A DNA stretch of 64,000 nt, from NCBI RefSeq assembly GCF_003852515.1, contig NZ_QAJK01000044.1:1-64000 (forward strand), in the 5' to 3' direction. Of the stretch, positions 48,648 to 58,247 are shown piece by piece; the stretch's first letter is position 1; every line of letters begins with the position of its first letter. The position numbers and the translations under genes were made by a program. This DNA is from Variovorax sp. KBW07 (GTDB lineage: Bacteria; Pseudomonadota; Gammaproteobacteria; Burkholderiales; Burkholderiaceae_C). The notes under the pieces were generated by a model. That model was not told the origin of the DNA and did no database searches. It saw nothing but the letters and a program-made list of their open reading frames with translations.

Positions 48648-51258
48648 ACCCGCTCAAGGCAGGCTGCCGCGCCGCGAGCTCGCGCTCATAGGCCGCGATG
48701 GCTGCATCCAGTTCAGCCGGGTCCGACAACAGGCCGCCAATGCGGGCCGCCTTCCCGCGCTTTGCCGACTCGCGCAGTGCGTCAACCATGGGGCCAGTGA
48801 ACCTGCCGACAATCGGCGTCCGGCTGGCCAGGATGTTCACCGCCCGGCTATCGAGCATGCCCGCGCCCAGGGCGTTCTGCACGTTCTGCGAAGTGTTGGA
48901 GCCCGTCGCGCGGCCCAGGTCGCGCGCGTCAGAAGCCCGCTTCAGATCGACGCCTACGCCTGTCAGGCGCGCGCGCTCCCCTTCATCGAAGAGCCCACGA
49001 ATGGCGCCGCCGTGCGAATCGAGCCAATCGTTGAATGCCTTGCTTCGCAGCGTGCCGTCGCCCGTGACGATGCGCGATGCGTCGGTGGTCGCGTAGCTCT
49101 TGAGCGAGTCGGTCACGCCGTCGCCAAGATCCAGGCGCTTCAGGGCCTCGATGTCCTCGGCCTGCGACATGCGCGGCGAAAAGAACTTCGGAGCCAACTC
49201 GCCGCCCTCGATCACATAGTTTCCGTCGCCGCCCTTGCGGAACATGCTGGCTTGCGGGCCGCGCGCGAAGCGGTTCTGCTTTTCGGCGTGAAGGTCGATG
49301 GCCTTGCGCCACTGCGCCACGATGTCGGCCGGAAAGTTCTCGGCCGCGTCACCCTGGCCGATGGCCACCAGGTCAACCCGCTTGTCGATCTCGGCCTTCA
49401 TCTGATCGAGGGCCGCCGCTTCCTTGTTCGCGCCACGCATGCGCGCCTGCTCGGCCGCCTCCCCGACCGAACTGCGCAGGTTCTGCACGGTCTGAAACGG
49501 CACGGTCTTGCGGATCACCTCCGCGCCCGGCGCATCGCCCTGCGAAGCCTCCATGCCGGCGCGGAAGGTGTTGCTGCGGTCGGCGCCGGCCGAATAGACC
49601 TTGTTGCCGCGCGCATGCTCACCCAGCACTCGGAGAAGCGTCGCAGGATCATCGTCGGGGATGTAGCCCTGCGCATGCATGGCCTGCGCCAGCGTGTCCG
49701 GCGACTGGCCGCGCCCGTTCTGGATGATGGCGCGCATGCCGCCGCCGGCTTGCTTGAGGTCGTGGATCTCGCCGGCCAGAGCCTGCGCACCTGGCGAATC
49801 CTGCTTGATGCCGCCCAGCGACTTGATGGCGTCGGTGATGGTCTGGCCCTGCCGGCGGACGCCGGGAGCCTTCGCAGCTGTGACGGCCGGCAGAACTTCG
49901 GTGCCCACGTCCGTAGCTGTGTCGATGGCGGCCTGCGCCTTGCTGCCGGTGCCGAACGTTCCCGGCCCGAGGAACTTGCCTTTCGCCGCAGCCATCTCCG
50001 GGAGGGGTAGAAAGAACTGCGTGTCGTTGAACGGGTCAACCGCGTCGAAAGCTTCACGCACGCGCTTCGATGCGGCGTTTCGCGCGTCCGTGGCGAGCGG
50101 TGCGATGGTGTTGCCGAAGTTCGTGCGGGCGGCGGGCAGATCGGTTGCCACTGGCGCGATGTCGTGCAGGACCCCAAGCCGGGCCTCGTTCTGCGCCTGA
50201 TCGCGAGCGATGAGCGCCGGAGCACCACCAGGCGAATTGCGCAGCGTGCGTTCGAGCTGCGAGATTTCTGGGTTCTGCAGGATCTGCGACACCGTGGGCG
50301 CCTCGCCGACGATGCGCGGCCCCTGCTGCTGCAGCGCTGCGCGCACTGCTGGCACTTCTGCAGGCGTGTAACCGCCAACATCAAGGATCGCGCGCGCTTC
50401 TTTGGAGAGTTGCGGAGCAACCAAGCGCCGCACACCCGACGCCGCGAGGTCGAAAACTTTATGGGCAAACTGTAGGCTAGGTGGCAGCAGCCCGCCGACG
50501 ACTGCGCCGGCTCCGGCATCTTCCGGCTTCACGAGCCCCGCAGAGGCGCCACCAGTCACCGCGCCGCCGGTGCCGCGCAGCGCCACATTGCCAGCACGTC
50601 CGAGCCAGGACGTGGGCGCGAGCCCCGTGCGGAAACCGCCGGTAGCGATTGCGTCGGCGAGCGGGCCCAGGAATGGAGCAGCAGCGCGCACTGGCGCTGC
50701 GATGACGCCGCCCACCGGCAGGGTCGCTGCGATGTTGGCGCCCACGCGGCCAGCGTTGAACCAGCCGCTGTCGTTCTCGCGGTTGAAGTCCTCGATGGAC
50801 TTCAGGCGCTCATTGTTCGCCCGCTCGGCCGGGCTGACCACGGGCCCAGTGACGAGGCTCGAGAGTTTTCCACCAGCGCCGCCGAGCGGAAACTGCAGCG
50901 GCTTCGTCGGATCGAACCTCGTCAGATCGGCGAAGGGTTCGCGGCCTTCGCGCTTTGCCTGCTCGATGCTGTGATTGATCACCGTGTTTCCCACCTCGGC
51001 GAGCCCCGAAACCGCACCCTTTCCCATCGCCTGCGTGTCGGGCTTGAAGAGGTCGAAGGCGGTCAAGGCCGGGCCCACGAGCGGGATCATCGACGCCTTG
51101 CCGCGCCAGGTCGCCCCCAGCATCGCTGCCCGGTCGGCTCGTTCGCTCTTCGGCTTGATGTCGAGCCCTGCCTCTGCGAACAGGTCGCGCGGGCCTGTTG
51201 GCGCAGCTGCAGGTGCATCCCGCGGCGCAATGCCGGCTTCCTCAAATAAATCTCGCAT
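48589..51258 (-). CDS. large internal virion (DNA-ejection) protein
   Basis: 889 residues. The N-terminus has a repeated motif (RDLFEEAGI at 2-10, RDLFAEAGLD about 21 residues on). A Gly/Ala-rich section with mildly hydrophobic stretches (about residues 170-290) and a long helical C-terminal part follow, the look of podoviral ejection proteins. Located after tail genes and before the collar fibre. The GLAEVGNTV segment recurs in the protein encoded at 45139. Starts in TGATG overlap with the upstream gene. Confidence 0.68.
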   Translation of the reverse strand: MRDLFEEAGIAPRDAPAAAPTGPRDLFAEAGLDIKPKSERADRAAMLGATWRGKASMIPLVGPALTAFDLFKPDTQAMGKGAVSGLAEVGNTVINHSIEQAKREGREPFADLTRFDPTKPLQFPLGGAGGKLSSLVTGPVVSPAERANNERLKSIEDFNRENDSGWFNAGRVGANIAATLPVGGVIAAPVRAAAPFLGPLADAIATGGFRTGLAPTSWLGRAGNVALRGTGGAVTGGASAGLVKPEDAGAGAVVGGLLPPSLQFAHKVFDLAASGVRRLVAPQLSKEARAILDVGGYTPAEVPAVRAALQQQGPRIVGEAPTVSQILQNPEISQLERTLRNSPGGAPALIARDQAQNEARLGVLHDIAPVATDLPAARTNFGNTIAPLATDARNAASKRVREAFDAVDPFNDTQFFLPLPEMAAAKGKFLGPGTFGTGSKAQAAIDTATDVGTEVLPAVTAAKAPGVRRQGQTITDAIKSLGGIKQDSPGAQALAGEIHDLKQAGGGMRAIIQNGRGQSPDTLAQAMHAQGYIPDDDPATLLRVLGEHARGNKVYSAGADRSNTFRAGMEASQGDAPGAEVIRKTVPFQTVQNLRSSVGEAAEQARMRGANKEAAALDQMKAEIDKRVDLVAIGQGDAAENFPADIVAQWRKAIDLHAEKQNRFARGPQASMFRKGGDGNYVIEGGELAPKFFSPRMSQAEDIEALKRLDLGDGVTDSLKSYATTDASRIVTGDGTLRSKAFNDWLDSHGGAIRGLFDEGERARLTGVGVDLKRASDARDLGRATGSNTSQNVQNALGAGMLDSRAVNILASRTPIVGRFTGPMVDALRESAKRGKAARIGGLLSDPAELDAAIAAYERELAARQPALSGSTGLGPLLYRAAPVLLSGR

Positions 51259-52883
51259 CAGCGCACCCCCAGACGTTGTTTCACCTGCTCGACGGTCATG
51301 CCGTACTTCAGCGCGGTGTTGCGGATGTCGGCTTCGCTCGGCGCCGTCTTCAGGCGCGACACCGGCTGTTCGGCAGTGCCGGCGGCGGCCGTGCGCGGAG
51401 CCGGTGCCGCACCCGGGTTCGCAACGCCTTCGAGCATCTGCACGATGCTGTCGAGCGCAGCTTTGCGTCGATCCAGCGGCAACTTGTCGTTGGCCACGTC
51501 GGCCGCCATCACCTGATAGTTCGCCACGTCGAAATTCGACTGCGGGCCTTCCATGCGCGGGACGTTGCTGACGAGCCAGCCGCCCAGGGCTTTGAGCCGG
51601 GCCGCAGCCTGCGCCCCCTTGGGAGACACGCCGATGAACGCCGCGCCGCTGTCGATCAGCGAGCCGATGCCGCTGTCGGTCGGGCCATCGTTGAACACGT
51701 CCCGCACCTGCTTGGCAGTCGAAAGGAATCGATTCGCCGTCTTGATGTCGGCCAGGCGCGCAGTGTCCCGCCCCACGTCTGCCTCGGCGGTCTTGACCTG
51801 GCGCGCGCGGTCGGCGTCCTGCCCCGCCTTCTCCTGCGGCGAGAACTCCAGGCCACCACCGGACACCTCGCGCGTGCCACCAGGCGCCCGCATTTGCTGT
51901 TCGAAGGCCGCCTGCGCATTGGCCCGTTCCTGCGGGTCGCCGATGGCGGCAATGGCAGCCGCCACGGCCGCGGGGTCACCCTGAAAGTTTCCGGTCACGC
52001 CGGCCTGCGGCGCCGGCAGGCGCGCAAACGGCGTGCGCGGCCCCTCAATTTCGGACAGCTGCGACTGGCCGCCCATGCGGCCACCGGGGAGGATGGTCGG
52101 ACGGCCGGGCGTGAACGACGCTTGCGAGCGGTTGCCCACGTCCTGATATGCGCGGTACGTGTCGATTGCACCTTCGGGAGCGCCCACCACCAGGCCACCG
52201 CGCCCGTTCGGCATCCACTGAGTGACCCGGCCATCATTGCCCGCCGACACGCCGCCCTGCACGCCGCCGGCAAATCCGGGCGCCGCCGTGTTCACCAGGT
52301 TGCCATTGACGTTCACCCAGTTGGGTTTCGTGCGCTCGTTGATGAGCTCGGCGATCTTCTTGCCGCCGTTGAACCGGTAGTCGGCCACCACCGCCTCGTA
52401 AGGCACATTGAAGCGCTGGGCGATGTCGCGCGCGGTCATCGGGCCCGACTGCTGGCCGCCCTGCTGCTGGCCCACGCCCACGGGCTGCGACGGTGGCGCA
52501 CCCGGCACGCTGGCAGGTGCCTCGCCCGTCACTCCGCCGCCGCTGCTGGCCATCGTCGCCCCGGCGCCCGGTGCGCTGCTGCGCGGGGCCTCCAGGGCAC
52601 CCAGCAAGCCACCGCCGCCCAGGAACTGCTGGTCGAACGCCTGCTGCTGTGCAGCTCGCGCGATGGATGCGCGGCGCACTTCGTTCTGCACCTCGTTTTC
52701 CTGCATCTGCGATTTCAGCAGCTGCCGGCGCATGTCGGCATCGCGCATGCCCTGAAAGTTCTGCATGGCGCCCGCGATGCGCTGGCCTGTGCTCATGCGC
52801 GTGGGCGAGTAGCCGCCGGCCGCCAGCATCTGCAGGCCGAGCTTGGCCTCGTCGGTGTCGAGAAAGTCGAGTAGTCCGGCCAT
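51258..52883 (-). CDS. phage structural/ejection protein
   Basis: 541 residues. LDFLDTDEAKLGLQMLAAGGYSPT at the start, then helical Gln-rich (RAAQQQAFDQQFL) and Gly/Pro-rich sections. An ITARDIAQRFNVP-like stretch (MTARDIAQRFNVPYEAVVAD) and the C-terminal RNTALKYGMTVEQVKQRLGV look like short helix-turn-helix folds, perhaps peptidoglycan- or DNA-contacting. No definite family. Pairs with the 889-residue protein through TGATG. Confidence 0.6.
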   Translation of the reverse strand: MAGLLDFLDTDEAKLGLQMLAAGGYSPTRMSTGQRIAGAMQNFQGMRDADMRRQLLKSQMQENEVQNEVRRASIARAAQQQAFDQQFLGGGGLLGALEAPRSSAPGAGATMASSGGGVTGEAPASVPGAPPSQPVGVGQQQGGQQSGPMTARDIAQRFNVPYEAVVADYRFNGGKKIAELINERTKPNWVNVNGNLVNTAAPGFAGGVQGGVSAGNDGRVTQWMPNGRGGLVVGAPEGAIDTYRAYQDVGNRSQASFTPGRPTILPGGRMGGQSQLSEIEGPRTPFARLPAPQAGVTGNFQGDPAAVAAAIAAIGDPQERANAQAAFEQQMRAPGGTREVSGGGLEFSPQEKAGQDADRARQVKTAEADVGRDTARLADIKTANRFLSTAKQVRDVFNDGPTDSGIGSLIDSGAAFIGVSPKGAQAAARLKALGGWLVSNVPRMEGPQSNFDVANYQVMAADVANDKLPLDRRKAALDSIVQMLEGVANPGAAPAPRTAAAGTAEQPVSRLKTAPSEADIRNTALKYGMTVEQVKQRLGVR

Positions 52884-52892
52884 GTTGCCTCC

Positions 52893-53759
52893 TTACCAAG
52901 CGCCGTTGCCGGACGCTGCAGCAGCTGCGTTTGCACCGGTGTCGCCGATACCCACACCGCCGTTCGTCTGGCCGCCGCCCATCAAGTGGGCATAGGGGCT
53001 CATGCTCGGGTCGCGGTAGTCGCCGCCCTTGCCGTAGTAGTTGTTCGGATCTGCGCCGCCGTTGGCGAAGTAGGCCGACATGTCGCGGTATTGCTGGGTG
53101 CCCGGCTGCGGCTGCATGCCGTACTTGAACGTTCCGTAGCCGCCGTTGCCAAGCAGCGTGCCACCGGAGCGCCCCTCCAGTAGCGCGCGCGGGTCACCGT
53201 TGAGCGCACCCATGTTCAAGCCGCCCATGTTCATTCCGCTGACGACCCCGCCCTGCTGCATGAAGTCGCCACCGTCGCCGGTTCCGCCTCCCTGCCCGGC
53301 CGCGCCCGGCGGCGGCTTCGCGTTGAGCACGGACTTCTGACCGAGATCCGGTGCCTTGTCGGAAAGCAGGCCCGACCAGTTCCAGGCTTCGGGCCGCGCG
53401 TCTGGGTTCTTCTTGTCGAAGCCGACCTGCTGGCTGCCCATCTGCCCGAGCAGGTTCGGCACCAGGCGGCGCATGTAGTCGTTCGCCGCATAGCTGTTGT
53501 CGTAGGCCGCCTGCTGCTGCGGGCTGAAGGGCTGCATTTGGTGCTGATACTGCAGATCCATGCCGCGTGCGATGTTGAAATTCATCCACGGTGCCGCGGG
53601 CGCCCAGGGCTCCGCGCTGGAGGTCTGCTGCTGGCCACCACCGCCTCCGCCCTTGCCATCGGCCATGACGTTGTTCACCACAGCGCCGCCGATGGCGCCC
53701 ACCACGCCCCAGGGCATGCGCAGGCGCTGCGCGCTCAGTCGATTGAAAAAGAGTGGCAT
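52893..53759 (-). CDS. phage virion-associated Gly-rich protein
   Basis: 288 residues. N-terminal amphipathic segment (MPWGVVGAIGGAVVNNVMADG), then Gly/Gln-rich, low-complexity sequence with short aromatic motifs (SPYAHLMGGG, TFKYGMQPQPGTQQYRD). ATG 53759 follows GAGGAAGT. It lies beside the ejection protein genes and may be an internal or neck protein. No family recognised. Confidence 0.55.
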   Translation of the reverse strand: MPLFFNRLSAQRLRMPWGVVGAIGGAVVNNVMADGKGGGGGGQQQTSSAEPWAPAAPWMNFNIARGMDLQYQHQMQPFSPQQQAAYDNSYAANDYMRRLVPNLLGQMGSQQVGFDKKNPDARPEAWNWSGLLSDKAPDLGQKSVLNAKPPPGAAGQGGGTGDGGDFMQQGGVVSGMNMGGLNMGALNGDPRALLEGRSGGTLLGNGGYGTFKYGMQPQPGTQQYRDMSAYFANGGADPNNYYGKGGDYRDPSMSPYAHLMGGGQTNGGVGIGDTGANAAAAASGNGAW

Positions 53760-53761
53760 GG

Positions 53762-54301
53762 TTACTTCCTCTCCGTCTTGATGCAGACGATCATGGTGAT
53801 TCGGTCGGTGTCGCTCTCGTTCGTGACCCAGTGCGTGAACGAGTTGTCGAACCAGTAGATGTCGCCCGGCACCGTCACGAGCTTTTCGCCTTCGAAGTGG
53901 AAAGCCTGCTCGGGCGCTGCTGCGATCTGAACGGCGTACTTGTCGTAGTGCCGCGCGTGCCATCCGGGATCGGTGTGCGGTTTGCAGATCTGGCCAGGCT
54001 TGATGCGCGTGATCAGCACGCCGCCCAGGCGCTCGCCGCGCACGCCGGCCATGAGCGGAAACACGATGTCGCGCACGGGCAGCACGTCAGCCGGCGGATA
54101 CCAGATGGAGTCGTGCGATCCGTCCTCGCGCATCGTCTGCGGATCGGCGTAGCGGGCCCAGATGTCGGACAGTCCGTGATGCGGCGAATCCTCCGCCGCG
54201 GTGCGCCCGGTCTGCTGGTCCCACAGTTCGGGGTGCTGCGCGAGCGCCGCGCGCATCGGCTGCACATTCAGGCCGCGCCAAAGGAGTTTGATGTGGCTCA
54301 T
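53762..54301 (-). CDS. Asp/Asn beta-hydroxylase-type 2OG-Fe(II) oxygenase
   Basis: 179 residues. The double-stranded beta-helix shows a full iron triad, His109-Thr-Asp111 (KPHTDPGWH) and His157 (FTHWV), with Arg167 as the likely 2-oxoglutarate-binding residue. The family hydroxylates Asp/Asn/Arg side chains or related substrates. Unusual inside a tail/ejection gene block. Its ATG overlaps the cupin-gene stop by one base (TGATG). Confidence 0.82.
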   Translation of the reverse strand: MSHIKLLWRGLNVQPMRAALAQHPELWDQQTGRTAAEDSPHHGLSDIWARYADPQTMREDGSHDSIWYPPADVLPVRDIVFPLMAGVRGERLGGVLITRIKPGQICKPHTDPGWHARHYDKYAVQIAAAPEQAFHFEGEKLVTVPGDIYWFDNSFTHWVTNESDTDRITMIVCIKTERK

Positions 54302-54657
54302 CAGGCAAGCCCCCTGGCGATGGCCTGCATCTCGCCGGCATCGGTGCCATCGGCGATCAGCACTTCATCCACTTCCTGCGGGTCGGTGCAGTCGGTGGAG
54401 TGGATGCAGTACCAAACCACGTCGGTGAGCGCGCGGATGCCGTGGTGCTTGCCCGCCTCTATGGTCAGGCACGCGGGCCCGGCAACGATGGAGCGGGCGC
54501 CGCCCACCAGCACCTCGACCGTGCCGCAGGCCAGCACCGATAGGTGCGCATGCTCGTGCTTGTGCTGCACCAGCACCTGCCCCGCCTTGACGTGCGTCTC
54601 CTTGGCGTACACCCCGCCGCCGAAGTGGTGGGCGATGTTCAGGTCTTGGGCTTCCAT
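54301..54657 (-). CDS. phage cupin-domain protein
   Basis: 118 residues, single cupin barrel: GQVLVQHKHEHAHLSVLACG carries the His-rich motif 1, GPACLTIEAGKHHGIRAL motif 2. A metal-binding small protein. It lies directly before the 2OG oxygenase gene in one overlapping string, so the pair may act together. Role in the virion or on the host unknown. Confidence 0.75.
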   Translation of the reverse strand: MEAQDLNIAHHFGGGVYAKETHVKAGQVLVQHKHEHAHLSVLACGTVEVLVGGARSIVAGPACLTIEAGKHHGIRALTDVVWYCIHSTDCTDPQEVDEVLIADGTDAGEMQAIARGLA

Positions 54658-55382
54658 CAGTAGGTGATCCCTCTGTCCGAACCGTTCTCGTAGTTCGGCG
54701 CGGAGACATTGCCGCTCGAACCGTTGTAGTTGTTGCCGCTGGTGCCGTAGTTGCCGCTGTTGTTCCACCACTTGCCGAACGCATTGCCCAGCTGCGCGCC
54801 GCCGATGGCCGACGTGATCGGGCTGGAGCCGCCGCCCGGCGTGGTGGTGGTGGAGGTCTGGCCGCCACGGCCGGCCGCGCCCGCCAGGTTCGAGAACTGC
54901 GTGAGGTAGTCCAGCGGCGTGTTCTGGTACTTCGTCGTGTTCGCGATGTCCTGCTGATTGAGGCCGCCCAGCATGCCGAGCAAGCCAATGCCGGTCTGCA
55001 GCGTCTGCTGGTTCTGTCCGAACGCATCGTTGTAGAGCGATCGGTTGAACTGGTCGCCCCACTGCTGCGCGTTCTGATCGAACCCTTTCTGCCACTGGTA
55101 CATGCCCTGTTGCTGGGTGTAGTCGTTGAACCGCGCAGTGTTGGACAGGTTGCCCAGGTTCTTCTGCAGCATGTCGGCATCGCGCGCCTGCATTTCCTGC
55201 AGGCCCGAATTGCCGAACGAGCCGCTGCGCACCAGGCCCGCGTTTGTTGCAGGCACGGCGCCGAGGTTGTAGTTCTTGACCAGATCGGCCGATGCAGCGT
55301 CGATGTTCTTCTGCAGGTACGGATTGTTCTGGCCGAGAAAGGGGTTGCCCCCCATGCCGAGATTGCTTGTGTCTACTGCCAT
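54657..55382 (-). CDS. phage structural protein, Gln/Asn-rich
   Basis: 241 residues, rich in Gln, Asn and Gly. NPFLGQNNPYLQKNIDAASADLVKNYN and the long helical region (MLQKNLGNLSNTARFNDYTQQQGMYQWQKGFDQNAQQWGDQFNRSL) suggest an elongated virion protein. ATG 55382 follows AAGGAG. Tail or ejection-tube component by position; family not recognised. Confidence 0.6.
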   Translation of the reverse strand: MAVDTSNLGMGGNPFLGQNNPYLQKNIDAASADLVKNYNLGAVPATNAGLVRSGSFGNSGLQEMQARDADMLQKNLGNLSNTARFNDYTQQQGMYQWQKGFDQNAQQWGDQFNRSLYNDAFGQNQQTLQTGIGLLGMLGGLNQQDIANTTKYQNTPLDYLTQFSNLAGAAGRGGQTSTTTTPGGGSSPITSAIGGAQLGNAFGKWWNNSGNYGTSGNNYNGSSGNVSAPNYENGSDRGITY

Positions 55383-55393
55383 TTCGGGCTCCT

Positions 55394-55807
55394 TTACCTT
55401 GCGGCGAGAGTCAGCACCGGCAACATCGCAATAAGTTGCTCGGCGGTGGGTTCTTGGATCTGTCCGCCCTGCACCTGGGCGAGCACTTGGTAGCACTGGG
55501 CATAGACCGCATCCATCCAAGTTGCGAAGGCCAGGCCCTCCGCATGGAAAGGGCCGGGGTAGCCGGCGCGCAGCGCAGCCGCGCCAATGCTGTCGTAGCG
55601 CTTCGCACGCGCCGCGGCATTCAGGTGCTCATCAACGGCCGCCAGCAACGCAGCTTCGCGCTGCTCGAACGTTGGCCCCGCAGCCTGCTGCGGCACGTTG
55701 CCCGGAATGGCGCACCATTCGAGATACCGCTGGTAGTCGGGGTTGTCCTCGTTGCGCGGAATCCAGCGCGTGTCGAGCTCGATGTAGGCTTCGTGTTCGA
55801 TGTACAT
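55394..55807 (-). CDS. tail-fibre assembly chaperone-like protein
   Basis: 137 residues. N-terminal YIEHEAYIELDTRWIPRNED, then a C-terminal GYPGPFHAEGLAFATWMDAVYAQCYQ region like small proteins encoded after tail fibres in several phages. ATG 55807 overlaps the fibre stop by one base. Possible fibre chaperone. Confidence 0.6.
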   Translation of the reverse strand: MYIEHEAYIELDTRWIPRNEDNPDYQRYLEWCAIPGNVPQQAAGPTFEQREAALLAAVDEHLNAAARAKRYDSIGAAALRAGYPGPFHAEGLAFATWMDAVYAQCYQVLAQVQGGQIQEPTAEQLIAMLPVLTLAAR

Positions 55808-56793
55808 CACAGCCTCGCGTCTGCCACGAAGTGCAGCGAGATGGTTTGGCTTGCCGGCGGCGCCACCGCTGCCTGCACCACCACCCCGTTCGCACTGAAG
55901 GCCGACGATCCAACGGTCGTAATCCCGTAGTTCACGCCAATCGTCTCGTTGCGCATCTCGCCGGCGGTGCCCGTCGCGGGGTTGTAGAAGCTGAAGGTCG
56001 GCGTCGTCCACATCGGCGGATCGAAGTCGATTTCGAACTGCGCATAGGCCGACGTGGAGGCCGCAAGCGTGGTCTTTCGGCCAAGGACGCCGCCCACGCC
56101 CGTAGAGCCCGGGGGGTATCCGATGTAGCTGGTGCGGTAGTACCACTGGCAGCGGATCAGCTCTTCCAGGGGGTGCACTTTCTCAACGATGCTTGGGGTC
56201 GTGCCCTCTTCGAACTGCACGTTCGTGAGCGTGCCGGCATTGAATTCGACGATGAGATTCACAGCTGCTGTGACGCTCGTTGCGGTCACAAGGTTGGCGC
56301 CGTATGTGCCTGCGGCGATCCGCCCCTGCGCGGTGCCGGTCCAGCTGAGCACGTAGTCGCCGCCGTCGAGCTTGATCCCGTGCACCACCTGCCGCAGCGT
56401 GCCGGAGATGATCGTGATCGTGGTGAGGTTGCCCACCTTGGCAAAGCTGTAGGAGCAACCCGCCGGGCCCGCCTTCCAGCCGTCATGCCCATACGCGCCG
56501 GCGGCGAGCACCACCGTGCCGGACAGCGCCAACTGGTTGACCGCGAACCGGCCGTTGATCAGCAGATTCCGAAAATCCAGCATGCCCAGCGCGAGCGCGC
56601 CGCGTGCGCCCGCTGCGGTGCTGCTGCCGGTGCCCCCATTGGCGAGAGGCAAAACGCCATTGACGAAGTACCCCGCCACGGTGGCCAGCGCATCGACGAG
56701 GCCATTCACGATCATCGCGACCTTGCGCGCCCAGTCGAGGACCGAAGCGCTGACCCCGGCCAGGCGTGGCTCTTTGTCGAGCTTCATCGTCAT
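55807..56793 (-). CDS. phage tail fibre / receptor-binding protein
   Basis: 328 residues. LPLANGGTGSSTAAGARGALA is a typical fibre shaft motif. The next part, FRNLLINGRFAVNQLALSGT with AAGAYGHDGWKAGPAGCSYSF, matches the beta-rich carbohydrate-binding domain of many fibres. Ends with a beta-structured C-terminal part. ATGA overlap with the upstream gene. Confidence 0.8.
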   Translation of the reverse strand: MTMKLDKEPRLAGVSASVLDWARKVAMIVNGLVDALATVAGYFVNGVLPLANGGTGSSTAAGARGALALGMLDFRNLLINGRFAVNQLALSGTVVLAAGAYGHDGWKAGPAGCSYSFAKVGNLTTITIISGTLRQVVHGIKLDGGDYVLSWTGTAQGRIAAGTYGANLVTATSVTAAVNLIVEFNAGTLTNVQFEEGTTPSIVEKVHPLEELIRCQWYYRTSYIGYPPGSTGVGGVLGRKTTLAASTSAYAQFEIDFDPPMWTTPTFSFYNPATGTAGEMRNETIGVNYGITTVGSSAFSANGVVVQAAVAPPASQTISLHFVADARL

Positions 56794-58247
56794 CGCTGGC
56801 CCACCGGGATAGCCTTCGCGTCGTAGGCTGTCATCTGCGCGTCGCCGGTCATATCGACCCGCACGCGGTGGAATCGGGCCGACTGGCGAAGGTCAAACTT
56901 GCCATCGTTCAGCCGGCTGGTGGACCCCGGCACCAGGTCATCCCCCTCGTTCATCTTGATCAGCCCGGTGGCCATCGCGGTCGCGGGCGACTTCGTGAAG
57001 CGCGTGCGGAAGCGGTCGATCATGGTCACCATGTCGTCGTCCCCGAAGTCGCCCGTCGTGAAGCTGGAGGCGCCCGCTACGCCGGTGTTGGACACCAGCT
57101 GATTCGAGGCATCGAAGTAGGCGTAGAGCCGGCCGCCAGCGAGCCAATACTGCGAGTCGAACGGGATGGCCGGGAGCGTGTCGATGGTCGGCGCATAGGC
57201 GTCGAGCCCGTCAATCGTGACCCCGGGCGCAATGAAGTTCAGCGCCGCCTGCAGCACCCGGTCGGCCTTGCCCCATTTCTTCGTTCCGAGGTGGTAGGCC
57301 AAGGTGCGATCACAGGCGCCGGTCGAAGTCACAGACGGGTACGCGATCCACACGATGTTTCGCTGCCGGTCGAACGTGCAGCGCGTGCGGTAGCGAAAGG
57401 TCTGGCTCGAATTGCGCCGGAACCAATCCCGATTCACCCCATCGGCCAGCGGCACCGGTCGCGTGCCATCGAACATCCAGAAGTTGTCTTCGCCCACGAT
57501 GAAGTGAAGGCCGCCGACATCGCAGACAGCCTCAGGGCCGACCGCGCCGCACTCACTGCCGAGAATGTGAGTCCACTGCCACGACCCATTCGAGGCGCCG
57601 ACGAACGAGCCCAGGAAGACGCCGCGCGACTTGTAGGCCACCACGTAGTCACCCAGGGCCAGCCCCGCCTGAATGGCACCCTCACTCGCCACCAGGCGGC
57701 CTGTGGTCGCGCCGGTGGCCACGCTGGGCACCCAGTCGTTCTGATTGCTCTGCGCGCAGTTCCACCAGCGATCCGGCGCAACGCCGAACGTCGGGTCACT
57801 GGTGTGAAACGCGAGAACGAAATTGTTGGACGCGCTGATCACGATCTTCGCGCGCGGCGCCGTGGGCACGTCCGAAAACACGCCCGTCGTCGAAAGCTGC
57901 ATCGGGTCCGCCAGGTTCGACGCGATGGTGGTATCGCCGAACTGGCAGAAGCTCCAGCGCGATTCCGTCGAGCCGGTGTAGCTGCCCGCCTTGCTGCGGT
58001 CGGTCCAGCTGCTGCCCGCGAGCTCGTACAGCTTGCCCTGCGTGCCGGCAATGATGCGGCGCGTGCCATCGAGCCGCTCAACCACCGCAGAGCCGCGGCA
58101 GGGCCCGGCCAGGGCGGCCACTGCCACCGCAACCGGCGACGGCGCGGCCATGAACCCCGCTTCGAAGGGAATCACATTGCTGCAGTCGGTCAGCACCCCC
58201 GCCGTGGTCGGATCTGCATCAGGCGCGAAGCCAAGGATCGGATTCAT
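56790..58247 (-). CDS. phage head-tail stabilisation / propeller-type tail protein
   Basis: 485 residues with propeller-like repeats, for example GKLYELAGSSWTDRSKAGSY, DYVVAYKSRGVFLGSFVGAS, GGLHFIVGEDNFWMFDG. The blocks with Trp/Phe turn patterns resemble gp10/P22 gp26-gp10-like neck proteins. ATG 58247 overlaps the adaptor stop as ATGA. Confidence 0.68.
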   Translation of the reverse strand: MNPILGFAPDADPTTAGVLTDCSNVIPFEAGFMAAPSPVAVAVAALAGPCRGSAVVERLDGTRRIIAGTQGKLYELAGSSWTDRSKAGSYTGSTESRWSFCQFGDTTIASNLADPMQLSTTGVFSDVPTAPRAKIVISASNNFVLAFHTSDPTFGVAPDRWWNCAQSNQNDWVPSVATGATTGRLVASEGAIQAGLALGDYVVAYKSRGVFLGSFVGASNGSWQWTHILGSECGAVGPEAVCDVGGLHFIVGEDNFWMFDGTRPVPLADGVNRDWFRRNSSQTFRYRTRCTFDRQRNIVWIAYPSVTSTGACDRTLAYHLGTKKWGKADRVLQAALNFIAPGVTIDGLDAYAPTIDTLPAIPFDSQYWLAGGRLYAYFDASNQLVSNTGVAGASSFTTGDFGDDDMVTMIDRFRTRFTKSPATAMATGLIKMNEGDDLVPGSTSRLNDGKFDLRQSARFHRVRVDMTGDAQMTAYDAKAIPVGQR

